Shown here: positions 42,501 to 52,020 of the stretch, one piece after another
Numbering within the stretch: the first letter of the stretch is position 1
Layout: each line of letters begins with the position of its first letter
Notes under the pieces: generated by a model
Told to the model about the DNA's origin: nothing
The model's database searches: none
What the model saw: only the letters and a program-made list of their open reading frames with translations
Origin: Pelagophyceae sp. CCMP2097
Taxonomy: Eukaryota; Sar; Pelagophyceae
DNA length: 64,000 nucleotides
Assembly: GCA_026770575.1 (NCBI GenBank)
Contig: MU657234.1
Span: 20,773 to 84,772, forward strand
Direction: 5' to 3'
Made by a program: the position numbers and the translations under genes

Positions 42501-42879
42501 CCTCGAGTCGGCCGCGCGCGCCTTCGCCAGCGCCGACGACAAGATCCTCGCCGACCGCTGCGCCGCCCAGATGCTGTCCATCGACCTGCACGCCTCGCAG
42601 CGCCCGCCCTGCGAAAACGGGCGGCCTTCGAGAGCCAACGGGGCTTGCTCCCCGCGAAGGTCCGCGCGCCACGCCCGCCCGCGTAGGCTCCGCCAAGTCC
42701 AGGCGCGCCAGTCGGCTGGCGGCGACATGACGGACAACTCGAAGAAGGCGGCGGACGCCGTCGCCACGTGCATCTCGAGCCTCGCGCTCCACGAGGCCGT
42801 CCTCCTCGCCCGCGCCTCGAAGAACGAGCCGCTCGCCGCAAAGCTCGAGGCCTTCCTCCGAAAGAAGACCATGGCCTGA
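36584..42879 (+). CDS. Ankyrin plus UvrD/SF1-type helicase (TRANK1-like)
   Basis: Exons 36584-36758, 36847-36971, 37100-42026 and 42098-42879 total 2,002 aa if nothing else is spliced. Residues about 15-140 are ankyrin repeats (TALVSACRRDHTECARELLA, GYVKTVELLLMSGASVALGS). A long helical/coiled region with Ala-Glu-Arg repeats follows (about 38510-38740). The SF1 ATPase has P-loop MVLGRSGTGKT (about aa 907-918), a Walker B-like YCDEVQDMTQA (about 1163), GDTAQAI, the UvrD motif LTRNYRSHAGIL (about 1250), FSIAEYKGLENETIALVDFF, and motif VI LYTALTRSRSRLIV (about 1788). This architecture resembles animal TRANK1 and Sen1/UvrD-like protist proteins. ATP-driven nucleic-acid remodelling is probable but the substrate is unknown. 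A short extra intron near 42600-42690 is possible. Confidence 0.8.
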
Positions 42880-42987
42880 CCGGTTTAATTCGGCCCCCGG
42901 GGCGGAGAAAAGCCGCCCTCTCGGGGTCTAAAGGCATCGAGGCGCATCACGACCGACGCCGGGGGTTTAGGGGTGCGAGCTGGGGGT

Positions 42988-44502
42988 ATGCTGGGGTTAC
43001 TGGGGCCCAGGGGGTTGCGGCTCGGCAGCGCCGGCCGCGGAACTGCACGATTTCTGGCGACACATCCGCGTCGCAAGAACTCTCGAGGCGCGCCGTCGAC
43101 GCGCGTCCGCATGGCGTCGGTGTACCGCGAGGCGGCGCGCGTCTACGCCGAGGTGGAGAGCGGCCGGTCGTCGTTGAAGAAGGCGGCCTTTGCCTCGAAG
43201 AGCCCGCAAAAGTGCGTGGCCCTCGTCGCGGAGACGCTCAAGCGGCGAGACGCGCTGGCCTACGCCATCAAGAAGTGCAAGGTCCGGGCCGGCGACCAGC
43301 GGCGCGACGCGTGCATGCTCATGCTCGCGACGTACGACGCCGTCGCGGGCAAGGGCCTGCCCAAGGGCGGCGGTGTGCTGCTGCGCGCCGTGCGCGAGAA
43401 GCTCGACGCTTTGAAGGCGGCGTACCACGAAAAGTGGGTCGAGCCGGAGCCCGTGGCGGAGGAGGACCTGCTGCCGCGGTACATCCGCTGCAACCCTTTG
43501 CGCGGCGCCAGCCGCGAGTCGGTCCGCGCTGCGCTCCGCGACGAGTACGGCGCCGACGACGACTTTGAGGCGAGCGTCGTCGACGACGCCGTCGTGGCCG
43601 ACCTGCTCTGCCTGCCGCGGTCCTGGGCGAAGCGCGTCCACGGTGGCCACGACCTAGTCATCTCGGGCCGTGTCGTGCTCCAGGACAAAGCGTCGTGCTT
43701 CTCGGCGGCGGCGCTGTTCGAGGACGTCCCCTTGGAGTGGCGCGGCGACGTCCTCGACGCGTGCGCCGCGCCGGGGAACAAGACGACGCACGCGGCCGCG
43801 CTGCTCGCGGGCCGCGGCGCCGTCGTGGCCCTGGACCGCGACGCGCGGCGCCTCGCGCTGCTGCGGAAGCGCGTCGACCAGGCCGGCGGCGCGAAAATCG
43901 TCGAGGCGCGCCTCGACGACTTCCTCACCGTCGACGCCGCCTCGGTGCCGAACGTGCGCGCCATCCTCCTTGACCCCTCGTGCTCCGGCTCGGGCATGGT
44001 CGGCCAGGGCCCCGAGCGCGCGGCGGCCGAGGGCGAGGCGGACGCGGCGGCGCGCCTCGAGTCACTGGCGGCGTTCCAGCGCGAGGCGCTGGGCCACGCG
44101 CTTTCCGACTTTCCGAACGTGGACCGCGTCGTCTACTCGACGTGCTCCGTCCACGACGTGGAGAACGAGGACGTCGTCTCGCGCGCCCTCGCCACGCACC
44201 GAGGCGAGTTCCGCGTCGAGCCCTGCCTCCGCGGCTGGGCCCGCCGCGGCCGCGCGCACGCCGGCCTCACGGCGGCAGAGTCGGCCTGCCTCGTCCGCGC
44301 CGACGCCCGCGAGGACCGCACAAACGGCTTCTTCGTCGCCCTCTTCGTCCGCATCTCCGCGACGAGCAACAAGCGCAAGGCTGCGCCCGACGGCGGCGAC
44401 GACGACGACGGCGACGCGCCGACGGCGACGGCGCGCAACCTCCGGCGCAAGCTCAAGCGGCAAAAGGCCAAGCTCCGCGCCGCTCCCGGGCCCAGCCTGT
44501 AA
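42988..44502 (+). CDS. NSUN5: NSUN5/Rcm1-like rRNA cytosine-C5 methyltransferase
   Basis: Single exon, 504 aa from ATG 42988, or 463 aa from ATG 43111 (MASVYREAARVYAEVESG), which aligns with the usual NSUN5 start. The extra 41 residues are basic and could be a targeting peptide. Motifs: DACAAPGNKTTHAAALLAGR (SAM motif I), VVALDRDARRLALL, ILLDPSCSGSGMV (the PSCSGSGM form typical of NSUN5; catalytic motif IV Cys) and VVYSTCSVHDVENEDVV (motif VI Cys). The tail is Lys/Arg-rich with an acidic run (NLRRKLKRQKAKLRAAPG). The family methylates a cytosine of large-subunit rRNA near the peptidyl-transferase region. It lies in the same window as RRN3 and TSR3. Confidence 0.88.
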   Translation: MLGLLGPRGLRLGSAGRGTARFLATHPRRKNSRGAPSTRVRMASVYREAARVYAEVESGRSSLKKAAFASKSPQKCVALVAETLKRRDALAYAIKKCKVRAGDQRRDACMLMLATYDAVAGKGLPKGGGVLLRAVREKLDALKAAYHEKWVEPEPVAEEDLLPRYIRCNPLRGASRESVRAALRDEYGADDDFEASVVDDAVVADLLCLPRSWAKRVHGGHDLVISGRVVLQDKASCFSAAALFEDVPLEWRGDVLDACAAPGNKTTHAAALLAGRGAVVALDRDARRLALLRKRVDQAGGAKIVEARLDDFLTVDAASVPNVRAILLDPSCSGSGMVGQGPERAAAEGEADAAARLESLAAFQREALGHALSDFPNVDRVVYSTCSVHDVENEDVVSRALATHRGEFRVEPCLRGWARRGRAHAGLTAAESACLVRADAREDRTNGFFVALFVRISATSNKRKAAPDGGDDDDGDAPTATARNLRRKLKRQKAKLRAAPGPSL

Positions 44503-45671
44503 AAAACGTGAACCGCCCGAGAGCCGCGTGCGCGCTCGTGGTCTCCGTCGATCGAGACCGTCGGACGTCGGACCGAAGGAGAGCGCTTCAAGTTTCGGAC
44601 TGCAACCTTCTGGAACAGGAATCTTCTAGAGGCCAGTGGAGGCTTCCTCGAAAAAAGAGAGCCGCCGCGCCACACGCATGCAGGTGCCGGCGGCATGGGT
44701 ATGGCAGGGGCCGGATGACGACGAGATGGCCGACCCGGGCCGGCCTCTGGATGCGACGAGGATGATGGAGGTCGAGCCGTCTTCCATCGCGCACCGTCGG
44801 AGGGGGCGGCCCCGGCGCGTGCGGCGCTCCGCCGCGCGGGACCCGGCGCCGCGCGCCGCGAGCACGCTCTCGAGGTCGCCGAGCAGCGCGCATTCGCGCT
44901 CGTCGTCGTCGTCGCGCCGATCGCGGTCCTCGCGCTCGCGCTCACGCTCTCCCCCGCGGTCCGGCTCGCGCGGCTTGCGCTCCGGCTCGCGTTCGTCATT
45001 GTCGTCGTCCTCTTCCTCGGCGGCATCGTCGTCGGCGTCGGCGCCCGGGAGGCGCGCTCGCGTCGGGTCGTTCGACGCCGACGCCGCAGCGGCGCGACGT
45101 GGATCGCGGCGGCGTCGTGGATACTCGCGCCCGCGCTCGCGCTCGCGGTCGCGGTCGCGGTCGCGGAGCCCCTCTGGCCGGCGGCGCGCGAGCCGGCTCG
45201 GAAGGACGCCGGGGCGCGCCAGGCCGCACGCGCCGGAGCGCCGCCGGAGCGCGCGGCTGCTCGAACAGCGCCGGAGAACGACTGCCGCGGCTCGCCGCGG
45301 GGGCATCGCCTCGTGATGCACCCGACGCGCAGAGACCATTCATAAAGCATCGGCAGGTTTACTTCTGCGGCGCGAAGACCGGCTGCACACCTCTCCCACC
45401 GCGGTGCCAAGCGTCCAGGCGGGTGGCTCCCCGACCCTCGGTGGCGCGCAGTCCGGAGAACGCCTTTGAGTGTGGGGAGGTCGCTGCGTATGGCTCGCCG
45501 TGATGTCATGTTGGGCGTGATGGGGCCCCAAAGATGGACGCAAAGTCACGGTGCTTCGTTTGCTATTCAAGTTGCTTAAATCTGTTCGGCGATTGACCCA
45601 GTGTGGGTGGAGTCTCTCTTTGAGCCCGCGGTGCGCACGTGTGCGCAAAAGTGGTCACGCCTCGTGCGCCG
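44503..45671. other. Arg-rich low-complexity region, coding strand unclear
   Basis: A stretch of CGCTCG/CGGTCG repeats (about 44880-45200) is open on both strands. The plus frame (to a TGA at 45316) reads as an RS-rich protein (SRSRSRSRSPSGRRR). The minus frame (45339 to 44626) reads as DRDRDRERERGREY with an acidic block. Real RS- or RD-type splicing proteins look like either, and no folded domain decides the matter. The rest of the interval shows nothing clear. Confidence 0.35.
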
Positions 45672-46028
45672 ATGCCTCGGGACTCCGCGGGGCCGCCGGA
45701 CGGCGTCGACCTTCTGGCGGGCGTCCACGGGCGGATTCGGACGATTTTCGAGGCCGAGGACGAACCCGGTCCCGCCGCCGCACCCGCCGTCGAGTTCGCA
45801 GGCCCGGCGGTCGTGCTCGTCACGTCGAAGCAGTACCTGTTCCTAGCGCTCAACCTCCTCGCCTCGATTGGCTTCTTGATGATCGTCTACCGCGACTACA
45901 AGGCGTCGCGTGTCCAGGTGGCCGACGAGGAGCTATTGGCCCAGGTCACCGTGGACAAGCGCAGCAAGCGGCTCAAGGGCGCCGAGCGCAAGGCGGCCAA
46001 GGGCGCCGCCGGCAGGAAGACCGACTGA
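45672..46028 (+). CDS. Small single-pass membrane protein, unknown
   Basis: 118 aa from ATG 45672 (MPRDSAGPPDGVDLLAGVHG). One transmembrane helix (YLFLALNLLASIGFLMIVYR, about residues 62-81) is followed by a basic cytosolic-type tail (KRSKRLKGAERKAAKGAAGR). Family not recognised. The charge distribution suggests a tail facing the cytosol or a ribosome-proximal membrane protein, but that is inference. Single exon, high GC3 like its neighbours. Confidence 0.55.
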   Translation: MPRDSAGPPDGVDLLAGVHGRIRTIFEAEDEPGPAAAPAVEFAGPAVVLVTSKQYLFLALNLLASIGFLMIVYRDYKASRVQVADEELLAQVTVDKRSKRLKGAERKAAKGAAGRKTD

Positions 46029-46358
46029 CGCCGGCACACGGCGACTCCGGCGACCCCGCGGGAGGGACGGCCGCCGCTCGCGCCGCGCTGCTCGCTCCGC
46101 CCGCTATTTTAACGAGGGTCGTTTAGTCATACGCAACGATGCATTGGGGGGCAGTAGTCTGCGAGGGTCCCGAGCCCGCCGCCGCTGTGTTTTGCCCCCG
46201 GGGCATCTGGGACGCACGCGCGCGCCAGGTGCACCTGCAAGAAAGCCGAGGGGGTGTCCCATTATGCACGTCGCAGAAATTGCATGGGTGCAGTCGGGAG
46301 GGAGGCCGCATCGCCGGCGTCGCCAGAAAAAACGAGACGATTGCTGTGGTCGTGACCG
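46029..46358. other. Convergent 3' region
   Basis: This lies between the stop of the small plus-strand membrane protein and the stop of the minus-strand ketoacyl synthase, and presumably holds both 3' ends. No further coding signal. Confidence 0.5.
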
Positions 46359-48430
46359 CTATGCCTCCTTTTGACGGACCTTCGCGTCGCGGCAGCCTGC
46401 GAGGAGCACGCCTTCTCCAGGCCCGGGCTCTGTAGCGCGCGGGGGTGCGGCGCGGTCTCGCGGCGGTCGCGCGGCGCGACCGCGTTGGCGCTGCGACGCA
46501 CCGCGCGGGTTGCCGTTTTCGCCGGCATCGTCGGCGTCGTCTTCGTCGTCGTCGTCGAGCTTTGCGTAGAGGAAGAAGGCGACTTGGCTGCCGAAGCCGG
46601 CTGCGAATCGGAGCGCGAAGCGGAGGTCTTTGCGTGGCGCGGCTTTGGCGTCGGTGCGGAAGCGCAGCGGCGTGGCGAAGTGGGCGTCGGCTCTCGTGTC
46701 GCTCGGCACCGGGGGCACGCGGCCCGTGGCGAGCGCGGCGGCGGCGACGGCGTCCTCGACGCCGGCGCCCATGGGGTGGCCCGTGAGGCACTTTGTGTTG
46801 ACGATGACGAGAAACGATAAGAGCCGCGCGCCAAACGCGGCGCGGAGCGCGGCCACCTCGTTGGCGGCGCACGAGCTCGACGGCGTGGCGTGCGTGCCCG
46901 TCTCGTGCGAAAAGTAGCAGCCGTGCTTGGCCAGGCTCTCGCGGCGGATGCCGTGCTCGGCCTCGAGCGTGGATAGGAAGGCAGAAAGCTCGGTGGCGAT
47001 GTGCGCCCGGTCCATGGCCGCGCCGTGGAAGGCCGAGTTGGAGTAGCGCGTCTCGACGAGGCGGCAGGCGTACCTGGACCGCGGCGACGCGCGCGGCGCG
47101 CACCGCCGCTCCAGGACCAACCCCACGCCGGCCGCGCCGAGGACCATGCCGCTGCGCCGCGCGTCGAACGGCCGCGCGCATTCCGTTGCGTTCCTGCGCG
47201 CGCGCGCGTCGGGTAAACGGAGCAGGCGGCCGTCGGACGCCGCGTCGCACCGCGCGAGGCTCGCGGCGCCGAGCGCGACGAAACCGTTGCCGAGCCACGG
47301 CAGCAGCGCATCGCCCGAGGCGTCGTCGCCCGCGATGACGACGACGCGGTCGCAACGCCTAGCGGCGCCGATCGCGGTCCGGCGGCGCGCGTCTCGACCC
47401 GCGGCGGCTGCACTCGCCCCGCGCGGAGGAGGTCGTGCGCGACGCCGATGGCCTGCGTCGTGCCCGCACAGGCGGCGTTGGTCTGGATGTTGGGCCCGCG
47501 CGCGCCCACGAGCTGCGCGAGCTGCGCGTTTGCGAGGACAAGGACCTTGAAGAGGAACTTGCGGTCAAAGGCGTAGTGCTGCGATTCGTGAGGGTCGGCG
47601 CCGCCGTGCGCGGCGAGGTACGCTTCGACGAGCGATTCGAGCGCCGCCGCCGCCACCGCGTCGCCGCCGCACTTGGGCCGCAGCGCGTCGGCCAGCTGCG
47701 AGAACGTGGCCCTCGCCGCCGACTTGGCCTCAGCGTAGCGCGCGAGCTCGCCGGCGGCCGCGTCCAAAGCGGGGAAGCTCGAGACATAGATGATCCCCGT
47801 CCCGTCGCAAAGGCCCTCGGCCAGCCGCCAGCTCGCCGCGTCGCCGTACCTTCCTTCGACGAGGCCTGCGTCGCGCAGCGCCTCGAGGCCCGCCGCGACG
47901 GCCACCTGCGTGGCGCAGCCCATCGTCGCGCAGAGCGGCTTGGCGATGCCGTAGCGCTCCGCGAGGTCGAGGTGGCCGAGGCGCGCCGCGACGCCGATGG
48001 TCTGCGCCGGCGTCTCGACGGCGACCTTTTCGATGCCGCCGCCGGCGCCCTTGCGCAGCTGCACGACGTTGCGCTTCAGCAGCGACGCGACGGCGCCGGC
48101 ATCGAGCTCGCTGATGCGCGACTCGCCCGCGAGGACCTACGGCGGGTCGTGCCTCGTCGCGGGGCGGTGACGCTCATCACATCAACGACTCGCTCCGCCT
48201 CAGGGCTCCGCGGGCGCTGCGCGGCGCACCGACTCGATGTTGTCGCTCGCGAAGACGGCGCGGTCCTCGCCGGGCAGGCCCACGGATATGCCGCAGACAA
48301 GCACGTCGTCGTCCCCGGGGCCGCGCCGCGCCGCCGCGCCGCCGCGCGCGCGCGCCGGCCGCGCGGCGAGCCACAGCGCGAGCGCGCCCAAGCAAAAGGC
48401 GAGCACCAGCTCGGCGAGGCCCGCGGCCAT
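46359..48430 (-). CDS. Membrane-anchored beta-ketoacyl synthase-like protein
   Basis: Exons 48230-48430, 47418-48136 and 46359-47358 give 639 aa, all phases agreeing. The N-terminus (MAAGLAELVLAFCLGALALW) is a signal anchor. The KAS fold starts at DDDVLVCGISVGLPGEDRAV and continues VLAGESRISELDAG. The nucleophile lies in NAACAGTTQAIGVAHDLL (Cys about 289), followed by VVVIAGDDASGDALLPWLGN and ARPFDARRSGMVLGAAGVGL. The catalytic histidines are in HETGTHATPSS (about H458) and NTKCLTGHPMGAGVEDAVAA (about H501). It therefore retains a Cys-His-His set but no acyltransferase, ketoreductase or carrier domain. A Claisen condensation of acyl or polyketide chains at a membrane is the likely chemistry. 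The second intron (47359-47417) needs a GC donor (GG/GCGAGTG) to keep the frame. The tail is acidic, then Arg/Pro-rich. Confidence 0.82.
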
Positions 48431-48922
48431 ACCTGCGCCGCGCGCCGGAACGCTCCGCCGGAACACACCGACGCCCGGTCAGCCCCTCGGCGCGACGGCT
48501 ACGTCCAGCAAAGCGGCGGAGCGGGGCGGCCTGCGTCGTCCGCCTCGCAGCGTGGGCCCTCGCTCCTCGCCGGCGTGCGTCGCTCTCGCCGGCGTTCCCG
48601 CGCAAGGGTCGGAAGATCGGACTTTCGATTTTTTCGTCGATTCCGATTTTGTCGACGCCGTGACGCCACAAAAAGAACATGGACGTCCTTCCTACGGGAC
48701 GGCGCGGGCGCAACTCCAGCGCCTGTCTGCGTGCGAAATGCATCGGGACCTTGTCTTCCTGGTTGCAACAACCCCGGCGAGGGACATATAGCGCCGGGTG
48801 CGCCCGCCTCAGTGCGCGTCCTTTCGGGACATCCTTTTGGGACAATCTCAGTGGACATTCTCAGTAGACATGCGGCTCCGTGAGCGGCGGGCTTGGGTCG
48901 CGGGCCTCGACGGCCAGCCAAA
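48431..48922. other. Intergenic, upstream of ketoacyl synthase
   Basis: This runs from the ketoacyl synthase start codon to the stop of the TPR exon. Near 48825-48870 there are short repeats of the form GGGACAT.CTTTTGG / GTGGACATTCTCAGTAGACAT. No gene seen. Confidence 0.45.
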
Positions 48923-49456
48923 CTAACAAGGGGGGGGGACGCTCGGGTCCGGTTGCCGCGGCTCGGGCGCCGGCCGGACCCCGAGCTGGTCGCGGCAGAA
49001 GAGGACGTGTCGCGCGATGGAGGCGGTGTAGAGGCACGGATTGATTTGCGTGGCGTGCTCGAAGGCGGCGATGGCGGCCGCGTAGTCGCCGATCTGCGTG
49101 AGCGCGAGCGCCTTGCCCGCCCAGGCGGAGAAGTGTCGCGGCTGCAGCGTGACGGCGCGCTCGGCGTCGGCGACGCAGGCGGCAAAGTCGCCGCGGACAA
49201 AGTGCGCCTTGGCGCGCAGGTTCCAGGCCTCAGCGTAGTCGGGGAACTGCGCAACGAGCGCGTCCCACGCGCGGAGCGCGCCCGCGGCGTCGGCGCACGC
49301 CTCAAGGCGCCGGCCCTCGTCGATGAGCGCGTTGGTGCGCGGGTCGACGTGCGAGCAGAGCGTGATGGACGCAAAGTGCTGCAGGATGTACGCCGAGACG
49401 CGGTCGCCGCGGCCCGCGTGGAACGCGGCGCGGTCCATAAACGAGTCGAAGATGGC
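48923..49456 (-). CDS. TPR-repeat segment (own gene or 3' exon of the bZIP gene)
   Basis: An open exon of 178 codons has a CCGTAG acceptor at its 5' edge and an internal ATG at 49438 (MDRAAFHAGRGDRVSAYILQ). It encodes about three tetratricopeptide repeats: GALRAWDALVAQFPDYAEAW, NLRAKAHFVRGDFAACVADA and QPRHFSAWAGKALALTQIGD, then YAAAIAAFEHATQINP. The pattern (WNLRAKAH, PRHFSAW) resembles a TPR protein type common in cyanobacteria and algae. It lies directly downstream of the bZIP/PAS frame. A 100-nt intron with GTGCGA donor would join HTCREDDS to AIFDSFMDRAA in phase, so it may be that gene's last exon rather than a separate gene. Confidence 0.6.
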   Translation of the reverse strand, partial: AIFDSFMDRAAFHAGRGDRVSAYILQHFASITLCSHVDPRTNALIDEGRRLEACADAAGALRAWDALVAQFPDYAEAWNLRAKAHFVRGDFAACVADAERAVTLQPRHFSAWAGKALALTQIGDYAAAIAAFEHATQINPCLYTASIARHVLFCRDQLGVRPAPEPRQPDPSVPPPC

Positions 49457-49472
49457 CTACGGAACGCGCGGG

Positions 49473-51514
49473 TCAGCAAACAATCACCGATGAACATGCC
49501 CTCCAATGCCAATCCCGCGCCGCGCCTCTATCCCCCGCCACGCGCCGCTTTCGCACCGAGTCGTCCTCGCGGCACGTGTGCACGAAGAAGTGGCACCACG
49601 TCTCGCAGAGCGCCTCCGTCACCTTGCGCTCGAGCGGCGTGGCGGCGGCGTCGGACGCGCCGGCGCCGGCGGACCACTGCGTGCGCAGGTGCTGGTGAAG
49701 GTCCCACGCGGCGCGCAGCACGTCGGCCTCGCGCACGAGCGCGAGCGACGCGCGCTCGCGCGGCGTGCCCACGGGGAGGAGGAGCCGCTGCAGCAGGGCG
49801 CCGCCGGTGCGCGCGGCGGCGGGCTGCCGCTCGCGCTCCGCCGCGGAAAGGCCGGCGTCTGCGAGTGCCGAGTGGAGCACGCCTGCGGCGACGGCGGCCA
49901 GCTGCTGCAGCGCGACGATGCAGCGCTCGAGCGGCGGCCCGCGCGGCCGCCGCAGCACCCACAAAGCGTGCGTGTTGTCCAGCGAGGCGCCCGAGACGAG
50001 CGGGTAGACTTGCGTCAGCGCGAGGAGCGCTTCGCCGCCGGCCGCGGGCGCCGCGTGCAGCATCATGGAGGAGAAGGGCAGGCCCGCCTCGAGGTCGTCG
50101 ACGAGTTTCTGCAGGCGCCGCGCCGCGCCCGCGCCGCCGCCGTCGGCGGCGGCCGCCTGCGGCGCGAGCCAGCCGAGGTCGGCGCCCGCGGCGCCGTCGG
50201 CGCGGTAGCCGGAAAGCTCGGCGAGGCGCGGTGAGACGGCGTGGACGCGGCGCGGCCGCGCGAGCGTCGTCACTAGCACGAGCGGCTCGTCGTCGTCGCC
50301 GCCGCGCGCGCCGGCGACGAGCGCCTCGGCCTGGCGCAGCGTCGTCACGGCGATGTGCTCTCGCGCCTGGCGGAAGACGGTGGCCGAGAACGCGTCGCAG
50401 ATTTCGCGCGTCCACGTCGACGAGTCGTGGACCACCTTGGCGGCGGCGACGAGCGGTTCGCCCGCGGCGCCGCCGACGAACTCGCAGTGCAGCACGCCGC
50501 GCAGCTCGATTTCGCGCGACGCGCCGCAGGCCCGCGCGTTCGTCGTGCGGTACCAAAACGAGCACACAAGCGCGTCGTTGCCGGCGTAGCAGACGTCGCC
50601 GACGCCGACGTCGGTGACGACGCGTAAAGGCTCCTCGCCGCAGGCGGCTGAGGCGAAGGCCAGCGCGTCGCGGTAGCTCGCAAATGACGCCGCGTCGCCG
50701 CGCACCGCGTCGCGGCCGCGCAGCAGCCGCCATGACGCCGCCGACTCGCTGCTCCGCGCCGAAGGCAGCACGCCCGCGCGCGGCGCCGGCCGCGCGCCCG
50801 CCGCCGCCGCCGCCGCCGCGTCGTCGCCGCCCGGCGCCGCCGACGAGGACCGGCACTCCCCCGCCGGGCTCTCCGCCGCCGGCCGGCCGTCCGCCGCCGC
50901 GGCCGGCGGCGGCGGCGCGTCGCCGCCGGCCGCAGCGCCGTCGGCCGGCCGGCCCCAGCCCGGCGAGCACCAGTAGATGCGCGCGCGCGGCGCGATGACC
51001 TCGACGTGCGCGTGCAGCAGCGCGTCGAAGGCGTCTGCGGCGCCGGCGGCGCCGGCGGGCTGCGGCGCGCCGCTGCTGGTCCAGAGCTCGAGGAACTGGA
51101 CCGCGCGCGCCCGCAGCGCCGCGCGCCGCAGCTCGACCGCCGGGCCGTCGCCGGTGCCCTGCGTCAAGCGCTCGAAGAGCCTGCGGGCGACGCCGTCAAG
51201 CGGGCTCCGGGCCGGAAGCGAGAGGCGGCCGGGCGTGCCCTTTCGGAAATCTCGTCGTCGCTCGCCTTCAAAAACCCACGAGGAAATTAGGCGGCCGCCC
51301 GGCGCGCGGGGCGCGGCGCCGCGGGCGCGCGCTCGGAAGGGACGCCGCGCGGTGGGGACTCGTCGTGCGTCGCCTGGAGCCGTTCGACGTACTCGCGCTT
51401 CCTCTTGCGCGTGTTCCGCGCGTGCACGCGCGCCGCCTCGCGCTTGCGCTCCAACGCCTTCTTCTTCTCGTCCTCATCGACCTCGCCCTTGCCCTCGGGC
51501 CGGCGCCGCGGCAT
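49473..51514 (-). CDS. Stramenopile-type bZIP transcription factor with PAS region
   Basis: Exon 1 is 51360-51514 and carries the basic region (LERKREAARVHARNTRKRKR, then EYVERLQATHDE). A 179-nt intron (51181-51359) joins it in phase to exon 2 (ELFERLTQGTGDGPAVELRR). If the frame is simply read on, the stop is at 49473 (620 aa). Residues about 195-290 hold a SnoaL-like segment with CSFWYRTTNARACGASREIE, a signature I associate with stramenopile bZIP proteins. A PAS-like domain follows (RVHAVSPRLAELSGYRADGA, later FSSMMLHAAPAAGGEALLAL). The flavin-binding Cys motif of aureochrome LOV domains is absent (GWLAPQAA instead), so light sensing through FMN is unlikely. The last residues after CREDDS look intronic; see the TPR entry. 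It presumably binds bZIP-type promoters as a dimer. Confidence 0.78.
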
Positions 51515-51690
51515 CGCCTTGATTGTTGGTTATGTTTGGGTTTTCTCTCTTGCACAGCAAATACAGCTGAACATGCAAATACACATTTGATCAAGTCCTG
51601 GCGTGTCGAGATTTTGGGCCTTGCCCAAGGTTGGGCTCTGAAAAGACGGAGTTTTAAATATTCGCGTTGTCGCGTGACATCCTTTCAAGG

Positions 51691-52020
51691 TTCCGACGAG
51701 TAAGCCGTCGACGAGGCGACGGCGGCGTCGCAGAAGGACGCAAACGTCGACGCGTGCCAGTCCTCGACTGCGGCCTCGGCTTGCGAAGTGGTGTCGACTG
51801 CTTTGGTTTCATCCTACAACAGTTACTGTACGCAAGTGCCCGGGCCTCACCTCTCCGGTTCTGCTGGATCATGCTCAAGAGTGGCTGGGCCCAACCCGGG
51901 TGCATACGGCGCACGATCAAAAAAGTCGCTCCCGAGGAGATGCCGAAGTGTGCTCGACGGCGCCATCCCGAGTCGGTCCTCGAGTTACGGCTGCATGCGC
52001 CCCCGGCGTCTGCGCGGCGG
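51691..52020 (-). CDS. Tentative small gene or extra exons 3' of the hydrolase
   Basis: Two coding-like fragments lie here. ATG 51966 opens MAPSSTLRHLLGSDFFDRAP and continues to an AG/GTGAGG donor-like site (about 51850). A second fragment (about 51691-51810) reads AEAAVEDWHASTFASFCDAA and ends SSTAYSSEP-stop. I could not find a junction that keeps both in frame, so the model is incomplete. No family recognised. Confidence 0.3.

Noticed and set aside
44636..45339. RS-rich (plus) or RD/RE-rich (minus) protein
   Set aside because: The CGCTCG repeat is open on both strands and no folded domain selects one, so I list the region but do not call a gene.
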